Below are positions 45,028 through 53,193 of a DNA stretch of 64,000 nucleotides, in pieces; position 1 is the first letter of the stretch; every line of letters starts with the position of its first letter. Both the position numbers and the translations under genes were made by a program. The stretch lies in contig OY970206.1 in NCBI GenBank assembly GCA_963708425.1, positions 1,364,001 to 1,428,000 of the forward strand. The letters are read 5' to 3'. This stretch comes from JACMNW01 sp963708425 (GTDB lineage Bacteria; Pseudomonadota; Alphaproteobacteria; Rhodobacterales; Rhodobacteraceae). The notes below the pieces were generated by a model. It had not been told where the DNA came from. It ran no database searches and worked only from the letters and a program-made list of their open reading frames with translations.

Positions 45028-45687
45028 TTACTTCGCCAATTCAGCGTCCAGAATAGCCTTCAACTCGTCATAGGGCATGTTCGAATGCTTGACGCCGTTC
45101 ACGATCAAGGTCGGTGTGCCTTCCACCGCATCAGCTTCAGCATTGGTCTGGTAGGCCGTCACCATTGCCTGCGCCATATCGGCATTGTCCAGACAGGCCC
45201 CAATCGTCGCATCATCCAAACCCGCAGTCCGCCCGATTTTCTTCAGGTTTTCCACAACAACCGCCGGATCATCCGACCCCGCCCATTCCGATTGGGTCGA
45301 CAGCAGAATATCGGAAATCCCGAAATACCGCATCTCGCCACCACAGCGCGCCACCATCGCGGCCCACAGGCCATAGCGATCAAAATAGACCTCGCGGTAG
45401 ACAAACTTGATCTTGTTGGTGTCGATGTAATCCTTTTTCAATTGCTTGAAGACGTCGGCATGAAACTGTGCGCAATGCGGGCACGTAAAGCTGGCATATT
45501 CGGTTAGCGTCACTTTGGCGTCCTTGTTGCCAAGGATCATGTCCGGCACAACAATCGTCTCTGCCGCCGCCGGCGCGACAGCCGTTTCCGCATGCGCGCC
45601 TGATCCAAACCAGCCAAAACCGGTCGCCAAAACCACAGCCAGTGCCGCAAAGCCAAATCTTCTTGTCATATATCCGAACCTTCTCAT
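45028..45687 (-). CDS. DsbA-family periplasmic thiol oxidoreductase
   Basis: A 219-residue precursor with a signal peptide (ALAVVLATGFGWFGSGAHA) and a thioredoxin fold with inserted helices. The active site is CPHC in YASFTCPHCAQFH (about 67-79) and the cis-proline is in VEGTPTLIVNG. It resembles the ScsC/BcrC- and DsbA-like group that oxidises or isomerises disulfides in the periplasm. The start at 45687 overlaps the dciA stop (ATGA), favouring it over Met-7. Confidence 0.9.
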   Translation of the reverse strand: MRRFGYMTRRFGFAALAVVLATGFGWFGSGAHAETAVAPAAAETIVVPDMILGNKDAKVTLTEYASFTCPHCAQFHADVFKQLKKDYIDTNKIKFVYREVYFDRYGLWAAMVARCGGEMRYFGISDILLSTQSEWAGSDDPAVVVENLKKIGRTAGLDDATIGACLDNADMAQAMVTAYQTNAEADAVEGTPTLIVNGVKHSNMPYDELKAILDAELAK

Positions 45688-46211
45688 GTTTTCGTTCGCG
45701 TTAGAACATTCTGCGCCAGCAAAGCAAGTGCATCGCGCAATCCGCTATCTTGCACGCCACCCGCCGTTTCGGCAGCCTTCGCCAAAACCGCCGGATCGGG
45801 CGCTGGTTTCACCTTTGCCGGGGCGGCGCGAAATTCTGCCTGCCCTTCGGCAAATCCCGTCGAAGCCGTCTGCGTCAAGGCAATGCGTGATATCGCGGCG
45901 TAGCCATAGCAGGCGTTGACCTTGGCCTTGATGGTATCTTTCTGCATCTCAACCATCGGTGCCACCGCGCCCGAGGTCAACAACGTCAGTGTCGCCCCCA
46001 TGCCACCCTGTGCATACCCCACCTTAACCGGCCGCGTGCAGCCAGCCAGATCGTCGCCGACAATCTCGGCCCAATGCGTCAGCAACCGCGCCACGGCAAA
46101 ACCGCGCTTTTCGCCAGCCGCACGAATAGGGTCACGCACCAGCCCCGCTGTAGGTTCAAATCCGCGCATCCGGCGAGTTGGGCTGGCAGAGGGTGCAGGT
46201 GGCCGCGGCAT
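45684..46211 (-). CDS. DciA-like DUF721 protein
   Basis: A 175-residue protein of the DUF721/DciA group: GFAVARLLTHWAEIVGDDLA (about 37-56) followed by a beta-rich KH-like part ending before a Pro/Ala-rich linker. DciA is the replicative helicase loader in bacteria lacking DnaC/DnaI. The start has AAAGGAA upstream. The stop overlaps the dsbA-like gene by four bases, and the gene diverges from mutY. Confidence 0.85.
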   Translation of the reverse strand: MPRPPAPSASPTRRMRGFEPTAGLVRDPIRAAGEKRGFAVARLLTHWAEIVGDDLAGCTRPVKVGYAQGGMGATLTLLTSGAVAPMVEMQKDTIKAKVNACYGYAAISRIALTQTASTGFAEGQAEFRAAPAKVKPAPDPAVLAKAAETAGGVQDSGLRDALALLAQNVLTRTKT

Positions 46212-46296
46212 CTGTTCCTTTCAAGAACTTCCCCCTATGCATATCAGGTCCATAGGCCAGCATTCCAGTGCAATGGCCGATCCGGGGGAATAAAGA

Positions 46297-47343
46297 TTGC
46301 GTGATGCTGACCTGTCAGACGTGTTGCTGCATTGGTACGATGCCAATGCCCGTGTGATGCCATGGCGGACCTCCCCTGCCGACAAGGCCGCTGGCATCCG
46401 CCCCGATCCCTACCGCGTCTGGCTGTCCGAGGTGATGTTGCAACAAACCACCATCGCCGCCGTGCGCGCCTATTTCCACCGCTTCACCACGCGCTGGCCA
46501 ACGGTTCAAGCCCTCGCCGCTGCCCCCGATGCCGACGTCATGGGCGAATGGGCCGGGCTTGGCTACTATGCCCGTGCGCGCAACCTGCTGGCCTGCGCCC
46601 GCGCCGTTGTCGCCGATCATGGCGGCCATTTCCCGCAAACCTCAACCGTCCTGCGAACGCTGCCCGGCATCGGCCCCTATACCGCCGCCGCCATCGCATC
46701 GATCGCCTTCGACGAACCCGCCACGGTGGTCGACGGCAATGTCGAACGTGTCATGGCGCGGCTTTACAACCACCAAACCCCACTGCCCGCCGCCAAGCCT
46801 GCGCTCACAGCCCTCGCCGCCACCCTGACCCCGCAAGCCAGACCCGGCGACTACGCCCAAGCGGTGATGGATCTCGGCGCCACCATCTGCACCCCTCGCA
46901 ACCCCGCTTGCGCCCTCTGCCCATGGATTGCCCCGTGCGAAGCCCGCGCGCAAGGCACCCAACCCGACCTGCCCCGCAAAACCGCCAAACCCACCAAACC
47001 CATCCGCACCGGTACGCTCTGGCTCGCCCGCCACGCTGACGGCGCATGGCTCATGGAAACAAGGCCTGACCGCGGGCTTCTAGGCGGCATGCTAGGCTTT
47101 CCCGGCAGCGATTGGGATGGCGCAGGCGGCCCCGCCCCCCTGCAAACCGACTGGCACCGCCTTGGCGAAGTGCGCCACACCTTCACCCACTTCCACCTGA
47201 TTCTCGACGTGATGCTGGCCCAAACCGCCACGCCCGCCAATCGCGGCAGCTACGTCGCCCAATCAGCCTTCCGCCCGTCCGACCTGCCCACAGTCATGCG
47301 CAAAGCCTACGACCTCGCGTCAGCCCACCCTTTGCTTGCTTGA
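46297..47343 (+). CDS. mutY: A/G-specific adenine glycosylase MutY
   Basis: A 348-residue glycosylase that removes adenine opposite 8-oxoguanine. It has the catalytic glutamate in SEVMLQQTTIAAV (about 39), the helix-hairpin-helix with Asp in LPGIGPYTAAAIASIAF...VVDGNVERV (parts at about 122-155), and a [4Fe-4S] cluster motif with spacing C-X6-C-X2-C-X5-C (about 198-214). The C-terminal NUDIX-like domain reads GLLGGMLGFPGSDW. It probably starts with TTG at 46297, six bases after GGGGGA; no ATG fits the family N-terminus. Confidence 0.94.
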   Translation: MRDADLSDVLLHWYDANARVMPWRTSPADKAAGIRPDPYRVWLSEVMLQQTTIAAVRAYFHRFTTRWPTVQALAAAPDADVMGEWAGLGYYARARNLLACARAVVADHGGHFPQTSTVLRTLPGIGPYTAAAIASIAFDEPATVVDGNVERVMARLYNHQTPLPAAKPALTALAATLTPQARPGDYAQAVMDLGATICTPRNPACALCPWIAPCEARAQGTQPDLPRKTAKPTKPIRTGTLWLARHADGAWLMETRPDRGLLGGMLGFPGSDWDGAGGPAPLQTDWHRLGEVRHTFTHFHLILDVMLAQTATPANRGSYVAQSAFRPSDLPTVMRKAYDLASAHPLLA

Positions 47344-47389
47344 GCGGTCAGCCATTTGCGCTATCCTAGCCACTTAGCGAGGCCACACC

Positions 47390-48532
47390 ATGCAACCCAC
47401 TGCAACTATTCGACCAAACTTGGCCAACGCCCTGCCGTTCTGGGCCTCGCTTGGCATGGTCCCGATCAGCATCTTTGGCGCTTATGCCGGCGGCTGGGCC
47501 ACACTCCTGCTGCCGATCTGCACCTGGGGCCTGTTCGGCGTTCTCGACGCGTTCATCGGCCAAACACGCGATAACGCCGATCCGCACACCCCTGACGCCG
47601 AACTTTATTGGTATCGCCTGATCACCCTGATCTGGTTTCCGGTCCAGACACTGCTACTGTTCGGCCTGATCTGGTACACCACCCACGCCACCCACCTTGG
47701 CACCCTCGAAAAGATCGGCATCTTCTTCGGCATGGGCGTCGTCTCCGGCACCATCGGCATCGTCTATGCCCATGAACTGATGCACCAAAAATCGAAACTG
47801 GAACGCTGGCTGGGCGACCTTCTGATGGCCTCCGTCCTCTATTCCCATTTCCGGTCCGAGCATCTGCGCGTGCATCACCTGCATGTCGGCACCCCGAAAG
47901 ATGCCGTCACCGCCCGCTATAACGAAGGTTTCTACCGCTATTTCCCCCGCGTTCTGTGGCAATGCCTAGGCTCCGCGTGGCATGCCGAGGCTGCAATGCT
48001 CGCCCGCAAAAACTTAGCCCCAACTCACCCATCAAACCCATTCTGGCGCTATGTCGCCCTGCAAATCAGCATGCTGGCCGTCGCCTACGTCCTAGGCGGC
48101 TGGCAAGGCATCGCCCTGTTCGCCTTGCAAGCCTTCGGTGCCGTCTGGCAACTGGAGCTGGTCGATTACGTCGAACATTACGGCCTGACCCGCCGCCACC
48201 TGGGCGCTGGCAAATACGAACACGTCCTGCCCCGCCATTCCTGGAACGCCGCGCACAAAGCGTCGAATTGGTTGCTGATCAACCTGCAACGCCATTCCGA
48301 CCACCATTACAAACCCGACCGCCGTTTCCCCCTGCTGCAAAGCCACGACGAAACCACCGCCCCGCAACTGCCCTACAGCTACCCCACCATGACCGCGCTG
48401 GCGATGGTGCCGCCGCTGTGGAAGCGGGTGATGAATGCCCGCGTGAGGGATTGGCGCAAGCAAAACTACCCCGATATCTCGGATTGGCAGGCGTATAATA
48501 AGGGGCAAAATCCGGTGGGCGGAGGCAACTAG
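47390..48532 (+). CDS. AlkB-type alkane 1-monooxygenase
   Basis: A 380-residue integral-membrane di-iron hydroxylase. The N-terminal half has about six hydrophobic segments. The iron-binding histidine boxes are HELMHQ (about 128), HLRVHHLHVG (about 160) and LQRHSDHHYKP (about 298), and the AlkB signature appears as DYVEHYGLTRR (about 258), close to the usual NYxEHYGL. It likely hydroxylates terminal carbons of medium-chain alkanes, needing a rubredoxin; no rubredoxin gene is nearby. A 46-bp gap separates it from mutY. Confidence 0.92.
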   Translation: MQPTATIRPNLANALPFWASLGMVPISIFGAYAGGWATLLLPICTWGLFGVLDAFIGQTRDNADPHTPDAELYWYRLITLIWFPVQTLLLFGLIWYTTHATHLGTLEKIGIFFGMGVVSGTIGIVYAHELMHQKSKLERWLGDLLMASVLYSHFRSEHLRVHHLHVGTPKDAVTARYNEGFYRYFPRVLWQCLGSAWHAEAAMLARKNLAPTHPSNPFWRYVALQISMLAVAYVLGGWQGIALFALQAFGAVWQLELVDYVEHYGLTRRHLGAGKYEHVLPRHSWNAAHKASNWLLINLQRHSDHHYKPDRRFPLLQSHDETTAPQLPYSYPTMTALAMVPPLWKRVMNARVRDWRKQNYPDISDWQAYNKGQNPVGGGN

Positions 48533-48685
48533 GGCCGCCGGATTGCCAATCAGGTATTGGCCCACAGTCGTGGCAAACTCCGGTCCGTTTGGGTGCTTCT
48601 CCCTTCAAACAGCTATCGCAGGTCGTAAAAGACGGCCCGCGCCGATAGAGGGCGCATTTACGACGCCCTCAACCTGCCCTAATTG

Positions 48686-49831
48686 TCAGAACACCTGCTC
48701 AACCGGCAGCCCCAACGCGATACGACCGGTATATTCGGCCTGAGGCCCCTGTTGCATGGGGTGGAAGCGGGCACCTTGAAGGTCACGAAAGCGCCTCTCA
48801 AGCCCGGCGGCTCGGTAGAAAGACGCACCACCGGCTGCCTCTAGGGCCAGATCACCCACGGCGAGCGCGTGACGCGCAGCGAGGCTACGGCCCATCATGA
48901 CGCGGTTAACTGTTTCCGCCGATGGCACATTCTCGGCCACCGTGGCCAGCATGCCGCCGAGCGCCAGTTGCGCACCCATAAGATCGGTGTCCATCCGCCC
49001 GACCAGATTGGTGGTGTGGGACGTCGGCTTACGACGGGCAAGATCAACGGCCACGTTGCGCGCACCCTCGGCGACACCGACATACACCGCGTAGATCAGC
49101 GGGAACGCAATGGTCGCAATGATATGGAACACTGGATGCCACATGCCCGCCCGACGGCGCAGCGCTACCGCACCATCCGGCACCACATGGCCATCGATTT
49201 CAACGTCATGCGAGCCTGATCCGCGCATGCCGAGCGTGTGCCAGGTGTCAAGGAGACGAACCTTCGGCGAGGTGAAGGGCACGCCGAAATGCAGCACTTC
49301 GTCCGGCGCGCCGTCGGTGCCCTTTAGAACGGCGCTGGTCATCAGCAGATCGCCCACCGGCGAGGCCGAGGAAAACACCTTGCGGGCATGGATGCTGTAT
49401 CCGCCTTCCACCGGCCTGGCTTCGCCGCTGCCGCCGATCCAGTCTGCACCACCGGTCGAAACCAGAACAAGTCGCTCCGCCGCCACGCGCTTCAGAAGCG
49501 GCTCTACTGCGGAGACATTCTTGTGACGCCAGCGCCATGCGGGAATCGCAACCTGATGCGTGTGCATGGCAAGCGCCAGCGCCGTCGATCCGCAATGGCG
49601 CGCCAACGTACGCAGCATCAGGGCAAGCTCGTCTGGCTCTGCGCCGCCGCCGCCCAGTTCTGCGGGCACACCGGCTTCCAAGAATCCGGCTTCTTTAAGG
49701 TCGGCAAAATTCTCGGCCGCGAACGCGTCGGTCGCATCAAGCTGGGCGGCCCGCGTTGCAAAAATCTGGCCCAGAGCTTCTGCGCGGTCCGCAAGGCTGC
49801 CGGTTGCTGCAATGATTTCATGTTTGGTCAT
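48686..49831 (-). CDS. Acyl-CoA dehydrogenase-family protein
   Basis: A 381-residue flavoprotein with the ACAD three-domain order. Visible features are ELGGGGAEPDELALMLRTLA (about 57-76), the middle beta domain ARKVFSSASPVGDLLMTSA, and the C-terminal helices with ARHALAVGDLALEAAGGASF. The middle domain has HTLGMRGSGSHDVEIDG (about 200-216). This resembles the desulfurisation- or hydroxylase-type (DszC/HsaA-like) subgroup as much as true acyl-CoA dehydrogenases. AGGAGA lies eight bases before the ATG at 49831. It diverges from an HxlR regulator, which probably controls it. Confidence 0.85.
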   Translation of the reverse strand: MTKHEIIAATGSLADRAEALGQIFATRAAQLDATDAFAAENFADLKEAGFLEAGVPAELGGGGAEPDELALMLRTLARHCGSTALALAMHTHQVAIPAWRWRHKNVSAVEPLLKRVAAERLVLVSTGGADWIGGSGEARPVEGGYSIHARKVFSSASPVGDLLMTSAVLKGTDGAPDEVLHFGVPFTSPKVRLLDTWHTLGMRGSGSHDVEIDGHVVPDGAVALRRRAGMWHPVFHIIATIAFPLIYAVYVGVAEGARNVAVDLARRKPTSHTTNLVGRMDTDLMGAQLALGGMLATVAENVPSAETVNRVMMGRSLAARHALAVGDLALEAAGGASFYRAAGLERRFRDLQGARFHPMQQGPQAEYTGRIALGLPVEQVF

Positions 49832-49854
49832 ATCGATTCTCCTAAAACCTAGTT

Positions 49855-49867
49855 CCGACACTGTCGG
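49855..49867. promoter_or_regulatory. Candidate operator between divergent genes
   Basis: CCGACACTGTCGG is a 6-bp-armed palindrome with a single central base, 24 bp upstream of the acyl-CoA dehydrogenase-like start and inside the 131-bp gap shared with the HxlR gene. It is a plausible binding site for that regulator. Confidence 0.4.
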
Positions 49868-49962
49868 CGCGGGGGGCGAATCGATAAAGTCCTGTAACTG
49901 TACTGGACCGAAGGCACTGCAGGGCGCACGATGACACTGCAAGGATCAGACTGGAGATAGAT

Positions 49963-50679
49963 ATGACAACGTCCTACAGTCAGTTTTGCCCCATTTCCAT
50001 GGCAGCAGAGGTCGTGTGTTCGCGCTGGACCGTGTTGGTCATCCGAGAACTGCTTTGTGGGTCGACCCGTTTCAACGACCTCAGGCGCGGCGTTCCACGC
50101 ATGTCGCCGACGCTTTTGTCCAAGCGTTTGAAAGAGCTGGAGACGTTGGGGGTGGTTCGGGTTGTGCCAGCCGCGCAGTCAGGCATCAACGAATACCACT
50201 TGACTGAGGCGGGCGAAGAATTGCGGCCACTTGTCATGGGGTTGGGTAACTGGGGTTATCGGTGGATGGAGGCAACACTGCCGCTGCGCAACCTCGATCC
50301 GACGCTTCTGATGTGGGACATGCACAGGGGCATTGATGCCGAGCCTTTTCCGGCGGGGCGATCCACGATCCAGTTCGTCTACCCCGAACTGCCGGAATCG
50401 CACCGTGATTATTGGCTGGTGATCGAAAACGGAACGGTCGACGTTTGCTGGGTTGACCCGGGGTATGAGATCGATCTGTGGGTCAGCAGCCCGCTTAAGG
50501 TGATGACAGCGGTGTGGATGGGTTATGCCAGCCTGATGGCCGAAATAAAGGCGGGCAGGATCGAACTGGACGGCGACCCGAAGCTGGCCCAAAGCATGCC
50601 AATCTGGCTCGGGCTAAGTGGATTCGCGAAAAACCGCGATGTGCCCGTCGATGCGCGCATGCCCGTGTTGTCCGAGTGA
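49963..50679 (+). CDS. HxlR-family transcriptional regulator
   Basis: A 238-residue regulator. The winged helix (about 1-95) has CPISMAAEVVCSRWTVLVIR, ELLCGSTRFNDLRRG and SPTLLSKRLKELETLGVVRV, typical of HxlR (DUF24). The extra ~130-residue C-terminal domain (with AVWMGYASLMAEIKAGRIEL, an SCP2-like end) probably binds a ligand. GGAG precedes the ATG. It diverges from the acyl-CoA dehydrogenase-like gene. Confidence 0.88.
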   Translation: MTTSYSQFCPISMAAEVVCSRWTVLVIRELLCGSTRFNDLRRGVPRMSPTLLSKRLKELETLGVVRVVPAAQSGINEYHLTEAGEELRPLVMGLGNWGYRWMEATLPLRNLDPTLLMWDMHRGIDAEPFPAGRSTIQFVYPELPESHRDYWLVIENGTVDVCWVDPGYEIDLWVSSPLKVMTAVWMGYASLMAEIKAGRIELDGDPKLAQSMPIWLGLSGFAKNRDVPVDARMPVLSE

Positions 50680-50882
50680 ACCATGTGACAGCGCCATGCG
50701 GTCTTTGTGAAGTTTGCCCAAGCAAGATACCGGCCCGAAGGGCTGAATAGTAACAGGTCTGGCATTCGCGTCTCCGCCCGAAGGACAAATACCCATCCAA
50801 CTCTGCTGACGGCGCAAGCCCCCCTTAAAATTCAGTTAACTTAAACCACACATCTCCACAATATCAACACCTTACACACCGC

Positions 50883-50898
50883 AACACGCGTGTTACCC
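50883..50898. promoter_or_regulatory. Repeated palindromic motif, copy 1
   Basis: AACACGCGTGTTACCC begins with the perfect 12-bp palindrome AACACGCGTGTT. The same 16 bases recur at 53059-53074. In both places AATATCAA lies exactly 15 bases upstream of the motif. Here it sits just outside the terminator of the 68-residue protein gene. Confidence 0.5.
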
Positions 50899-50902
50899 GA
50901 AC

Positions 50903-50933
50903 AAAAAGCCCCGTCCTGATAACAGGACGGGGC
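50903..50933 (-). terminator. Rho-independent terminator
   Basis: An 11-bp perfect stem (50908-50918 with 50923-50933, GCCCCGTCCTG/CAGGACGGGGC) with a four-base loop is followed on the minus strand by TTTTT. It ends the small gene at 50969-51175. Confidence 0.9.
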
Positions 50934-50968
50934 CGGCATATCTGGCGCTAAATCCGGTGGGGTGAACC

Positions 50969-51175
50969 CTATCTGCGCACCACATGGCTAGAGGGCGAAG
51001 TGGCCGAACCCTGTCCCCATGCCGCCCAGCCCCACAACAGCGCAACCCAAGACCCGCCCGATTGCCGCGCTGCTGCCAGAACTTCCTCATCACTCCAGTC
51101 TTCCGCGCCAACACCAGCCACAGATTTGTAGATCTTGCCCTGATCCATCGACAAAACGGAAAGCGTGTTAAGCAT
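50969..51175 (-). CDS. Small 68-residue protein of unknown function
   Basis: The start at 51175 (MLNTLSVLSMDQGKIYKS) has AGGGAGA seven bases upstream and the gene ends at a strong terminator, so it is likely expressed. The protein has an acidic middle (EDWSDEEVL) followed by a hydrophobic, tryptophan-rich segment (SWVALLWGWAAWGQG) and a basic end (VVRR). That segment is short for a membrane helix but could associate with a membrane. I recognise no family. It shares its strand with the winged-helix/TPR regulator upstream (about 210 bp away). Confidence 0.55.
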   Translation of the reverse strand: MLNTLSVLSMDQGKIYKSVAGVGAEDWSDEEVLAAARQSGGSWVALLWGWAAWGQGSATSPSSHVVRR

Positions 51176-51289
51176 CTGATTTCTCCCTCGCACCACCATG
51201 GTGCCTTGAAGAAACCTTGCGCCAAACCCCGGCTTTGCGTCCTTTAAACCAGCCTTAAATCTTCCTAAATCTTCCAAAACCACCCTGGA

Positions 51290-51386
51290 GCCTGTCCGAC
51301 AAAAGTGGAATCCGGTTTTGTCGTAAGACAGGCGAAAATCAAAGAATCCAGAGCGCGTCCGGCGCTTCGATCGGCGTCGGACAGGC
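51290..51386. repeat. Palindromic element, diverged copy 3, with 11-bp ends
   Basis: GCCTGTCCGAC (51290-51300) and GTCGGACAGGC (51376-51386) are perfect inverted ends around 75 bp. Inside the left end, GACAAAA and TTTTGTC (51298-51304, 51316-51322) form a second hairpin; on the minus strand that part reads CGACAAAACCGGATTCCACT, like the elements at 7996 and 10894. The right end touches the stop codon of the regulator gene. Confidence 0.6.
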
Positions 51387-51387
51387 C

Positions 51388-52917
51388 CTAGGCTTCCGGC
51401 ATCCCCGCCATCCGCAGCCCATCGAAAATCGGCACCATCCGCTCGGGCTCGTAGGAAGGCTGCCCTGCTATGATACGCTGCACCGTGATGCCGGGGTTTA
51501 ATTCCTTCAGGCGCGCCAAATAGGTCTGGGCGTCCTGCATACGGCCGAGTTGGGCGTATCCAGCAATTAGCATCCAATAAGTCGCATCAAAATTCTGGTT
51601 TATAGCCAGAGACTTAGCCGCAAAATCCAACGCTGTTTCATAGTCGCGGCTGACCATGTGGGCATGCGCCAGACCGCAAAGTGCAATATGCGCAAAAGGG
51701 TCGCGGGGGCTTAACCGGTTTGCGCGCAGAAAACAGTTCTTCGCCTCGTCAATGCTGCCGCAATGCAGATGGGCAACGCCTGCCGCTGTGACCACAATCA
51801 GGTTGTTTGGATTGGCCTCCAATGCCGAAAGCAGAATGGCGCGCCCCCAAGCATAGTCCTTGGCAACTTGCAGCAACGCCATCCCGCAATGCACCATTGC
51901 GGCGGCGTCCCCATTCGCCCGTTCCAGCCCCCTGCGGGCAACATCGACACACTGGTCAATATCACGCGGCCCCAACGTGGCCCAACCCATGGTCAGGCGA
52001 TGCTCCAGCGCAAATGCTGCCAGCGCCAGCAGCCGGGCGTCCTCTGGCGCTGCCTTCAGACCCGCATCCAACAGCGTGCGCGCCGCAACATTGTCGCTTT
52101 CCCGCTCGGTCAGAATCAACGGCAGCGCCTGCAAATAGATATCGTAGGCCTCCATGCTGGCCGGTCGTTCCCGCCGCGCTCGCACCAGTTCTGCCGCCCT
52201 GATCTGCGGCGCAACCAACGAAACCACCGCTTCGGTGATCCGATCCTGAAAGTCGAAAACATCGCTTTCCGTGCCGTCGAAATGGTCCGACCACAGATGG
52301 GTACCACTTTCGGCCTCCACCAACTGTGCCGAAATGCGCAGCCTCTGCCCCGCCCGACGAACAGACCCGGTCAGCAAATAGCGCACGCCAAGATCGGAAG
52401 CGACCGCGGCAAGATCGCCTTCGCGGCCACGGTAGACAAAAGACGAATTGCGCGCGATCACCGCAAAATCGCGAAACCGGCCCAGCGCGGAAATGATCTG
52501 CTCTCCGATGCCGTCAGCGAAATAGTCGCCCTGCGCTGACCCACCCATATCGTGAAACGGCAGCACCGCGATGTTCGGGCGCACATGCGGGTCCACCTTT
52601 GTGGCTTGCGAGGCCATAACCAGCCGGTAGCCTTCACGCGGCACCGTCAGCACCCAATCGCGCCCGTCCCGGTCTGTCCCCATCGCGCGGCGCAGGGCGG
52701 CGATCTGCACCGTCAGATTGCCTTCTTCCACCACCGCCCCCGGCCAGACCCGGTCCATCAGGGCGGATTTGGGTACGACCACGCCATCCGCTTCCGCCAA
52801 GGCGGCCAGCAGAACCAATGCCCGATTTCCCAACTGCACCAGCGCACCGTCACGCAAAAGGCGGCCCGTGGCGGGCTCAAGGCGAAATGGGCCGAAAATG
52901 ATTGGTGGGTTTTCCAT
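51388..52917 (-). CDS. Winged-helix regulator with CyaA-type and TPR domains
   Basis: The 509-residue protein begins with an OmpR-type winged helix (about 1-105; LGNRALVLLAALAEADGVVV, GNLTVQIAALRRAMG, VPREGYRL), as in CadC-like one-component regulators. There is no membrane segment. The middle part (about 115-230; IAVLPFHDMGGSAQGDYFAD, VRYLLTGSVRRAGQRLRISA) is the FlgO/TolB-N-like domain common in adenylate-cyclase-linked TPR proteins, followed by TPR helices to the end. It likely senses a protein or ligand in the cytoplasm. It diverges from the BNR-repeat gene. Confidence 0.85.
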   Translation of the reverse strand: MENPPIIFGPFRLEPATGRLLRDGALVQLGNRALVLLAALAEADGVVVPKSALMDRVWPGAVVEEGNLTVQIAALRRAMGTDRDGRDWVLTVPREGYRLVMASQATKVDPHVRPNIAVLPFHDMGGSAQGDYFADGIGEQIISALGRFRDFAVIARNSSFVYRGREGDLAAVASDLGVRYLLTGSVRRAGQRLRISAQLVEAESGTHLWSDHFDGTESDVFDFQDRITEAVVSLVAPQIRAAELVRARRERPASMEAYDIYLQALPLILTERESDNVAARTLLDAGLKAAPEDARLLALAAFALEHRLTMGWATLGPRDIDQCVDVARRGLERANGDAAAMVHCGMALLQVAKDYAWGRAILLSALEANPNNLIVVTAAGVAHLHCGSIDEAKNCFLRANRLSPRDPFAHIALCGLAHAHMVSRDYETALDFAAKSLAINQNFDATYWMLIAGYAQLGRMQDAQTYLARLKELNPGITVQRIIAGQPSYEPERMVPIFDGLRMAGMPEA

Positions 52918-53058
52918 AGGACCAGCCTACTGGCACCGTGTCACAAGACCAAAAGAATTCTAGAAATGGGATGGGCAAGCATGGGAGACAGTTAAAGCCC
53001 TTTCAAAATCATCAATGAATGTCAGTTATTACCATAATATCAAATACTTATATCCAGA

Positions 53059-53074
53059 AACACGCGTGTTACCC
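53059..53074. promoter_or_regulatory. Repeated palindromic motif, copy 2
   Basis: AACACGCGTGTTACCC, identical to 50883-50898, lies in the 276-bp gap between the divergent winged-helix/TPR regulator and the BNR gene, 120 bp before the latter. With AATATCAA at the same 15-base distance, it looks like a shared regulatory site. Confidence 0.5.
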
Positions 53075-53193
53075 AACCCAAAGGGCTATCCTCAAACCTG
53101 ACCGGGCCGATGGCGGATTCACAACTGAACACCATCTATCCGGACATAACTCCGCATGCTAAAATAAGTCGCTGCAATGGGGGAGTGAACGAA

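Noticed and set aside
50680..50880. Possible extra small gene between the HxlR gene and the palindromic motif
   Set aside because: Several short frames exist on both strands but none has both a ribosome binding site and a sensible composition.
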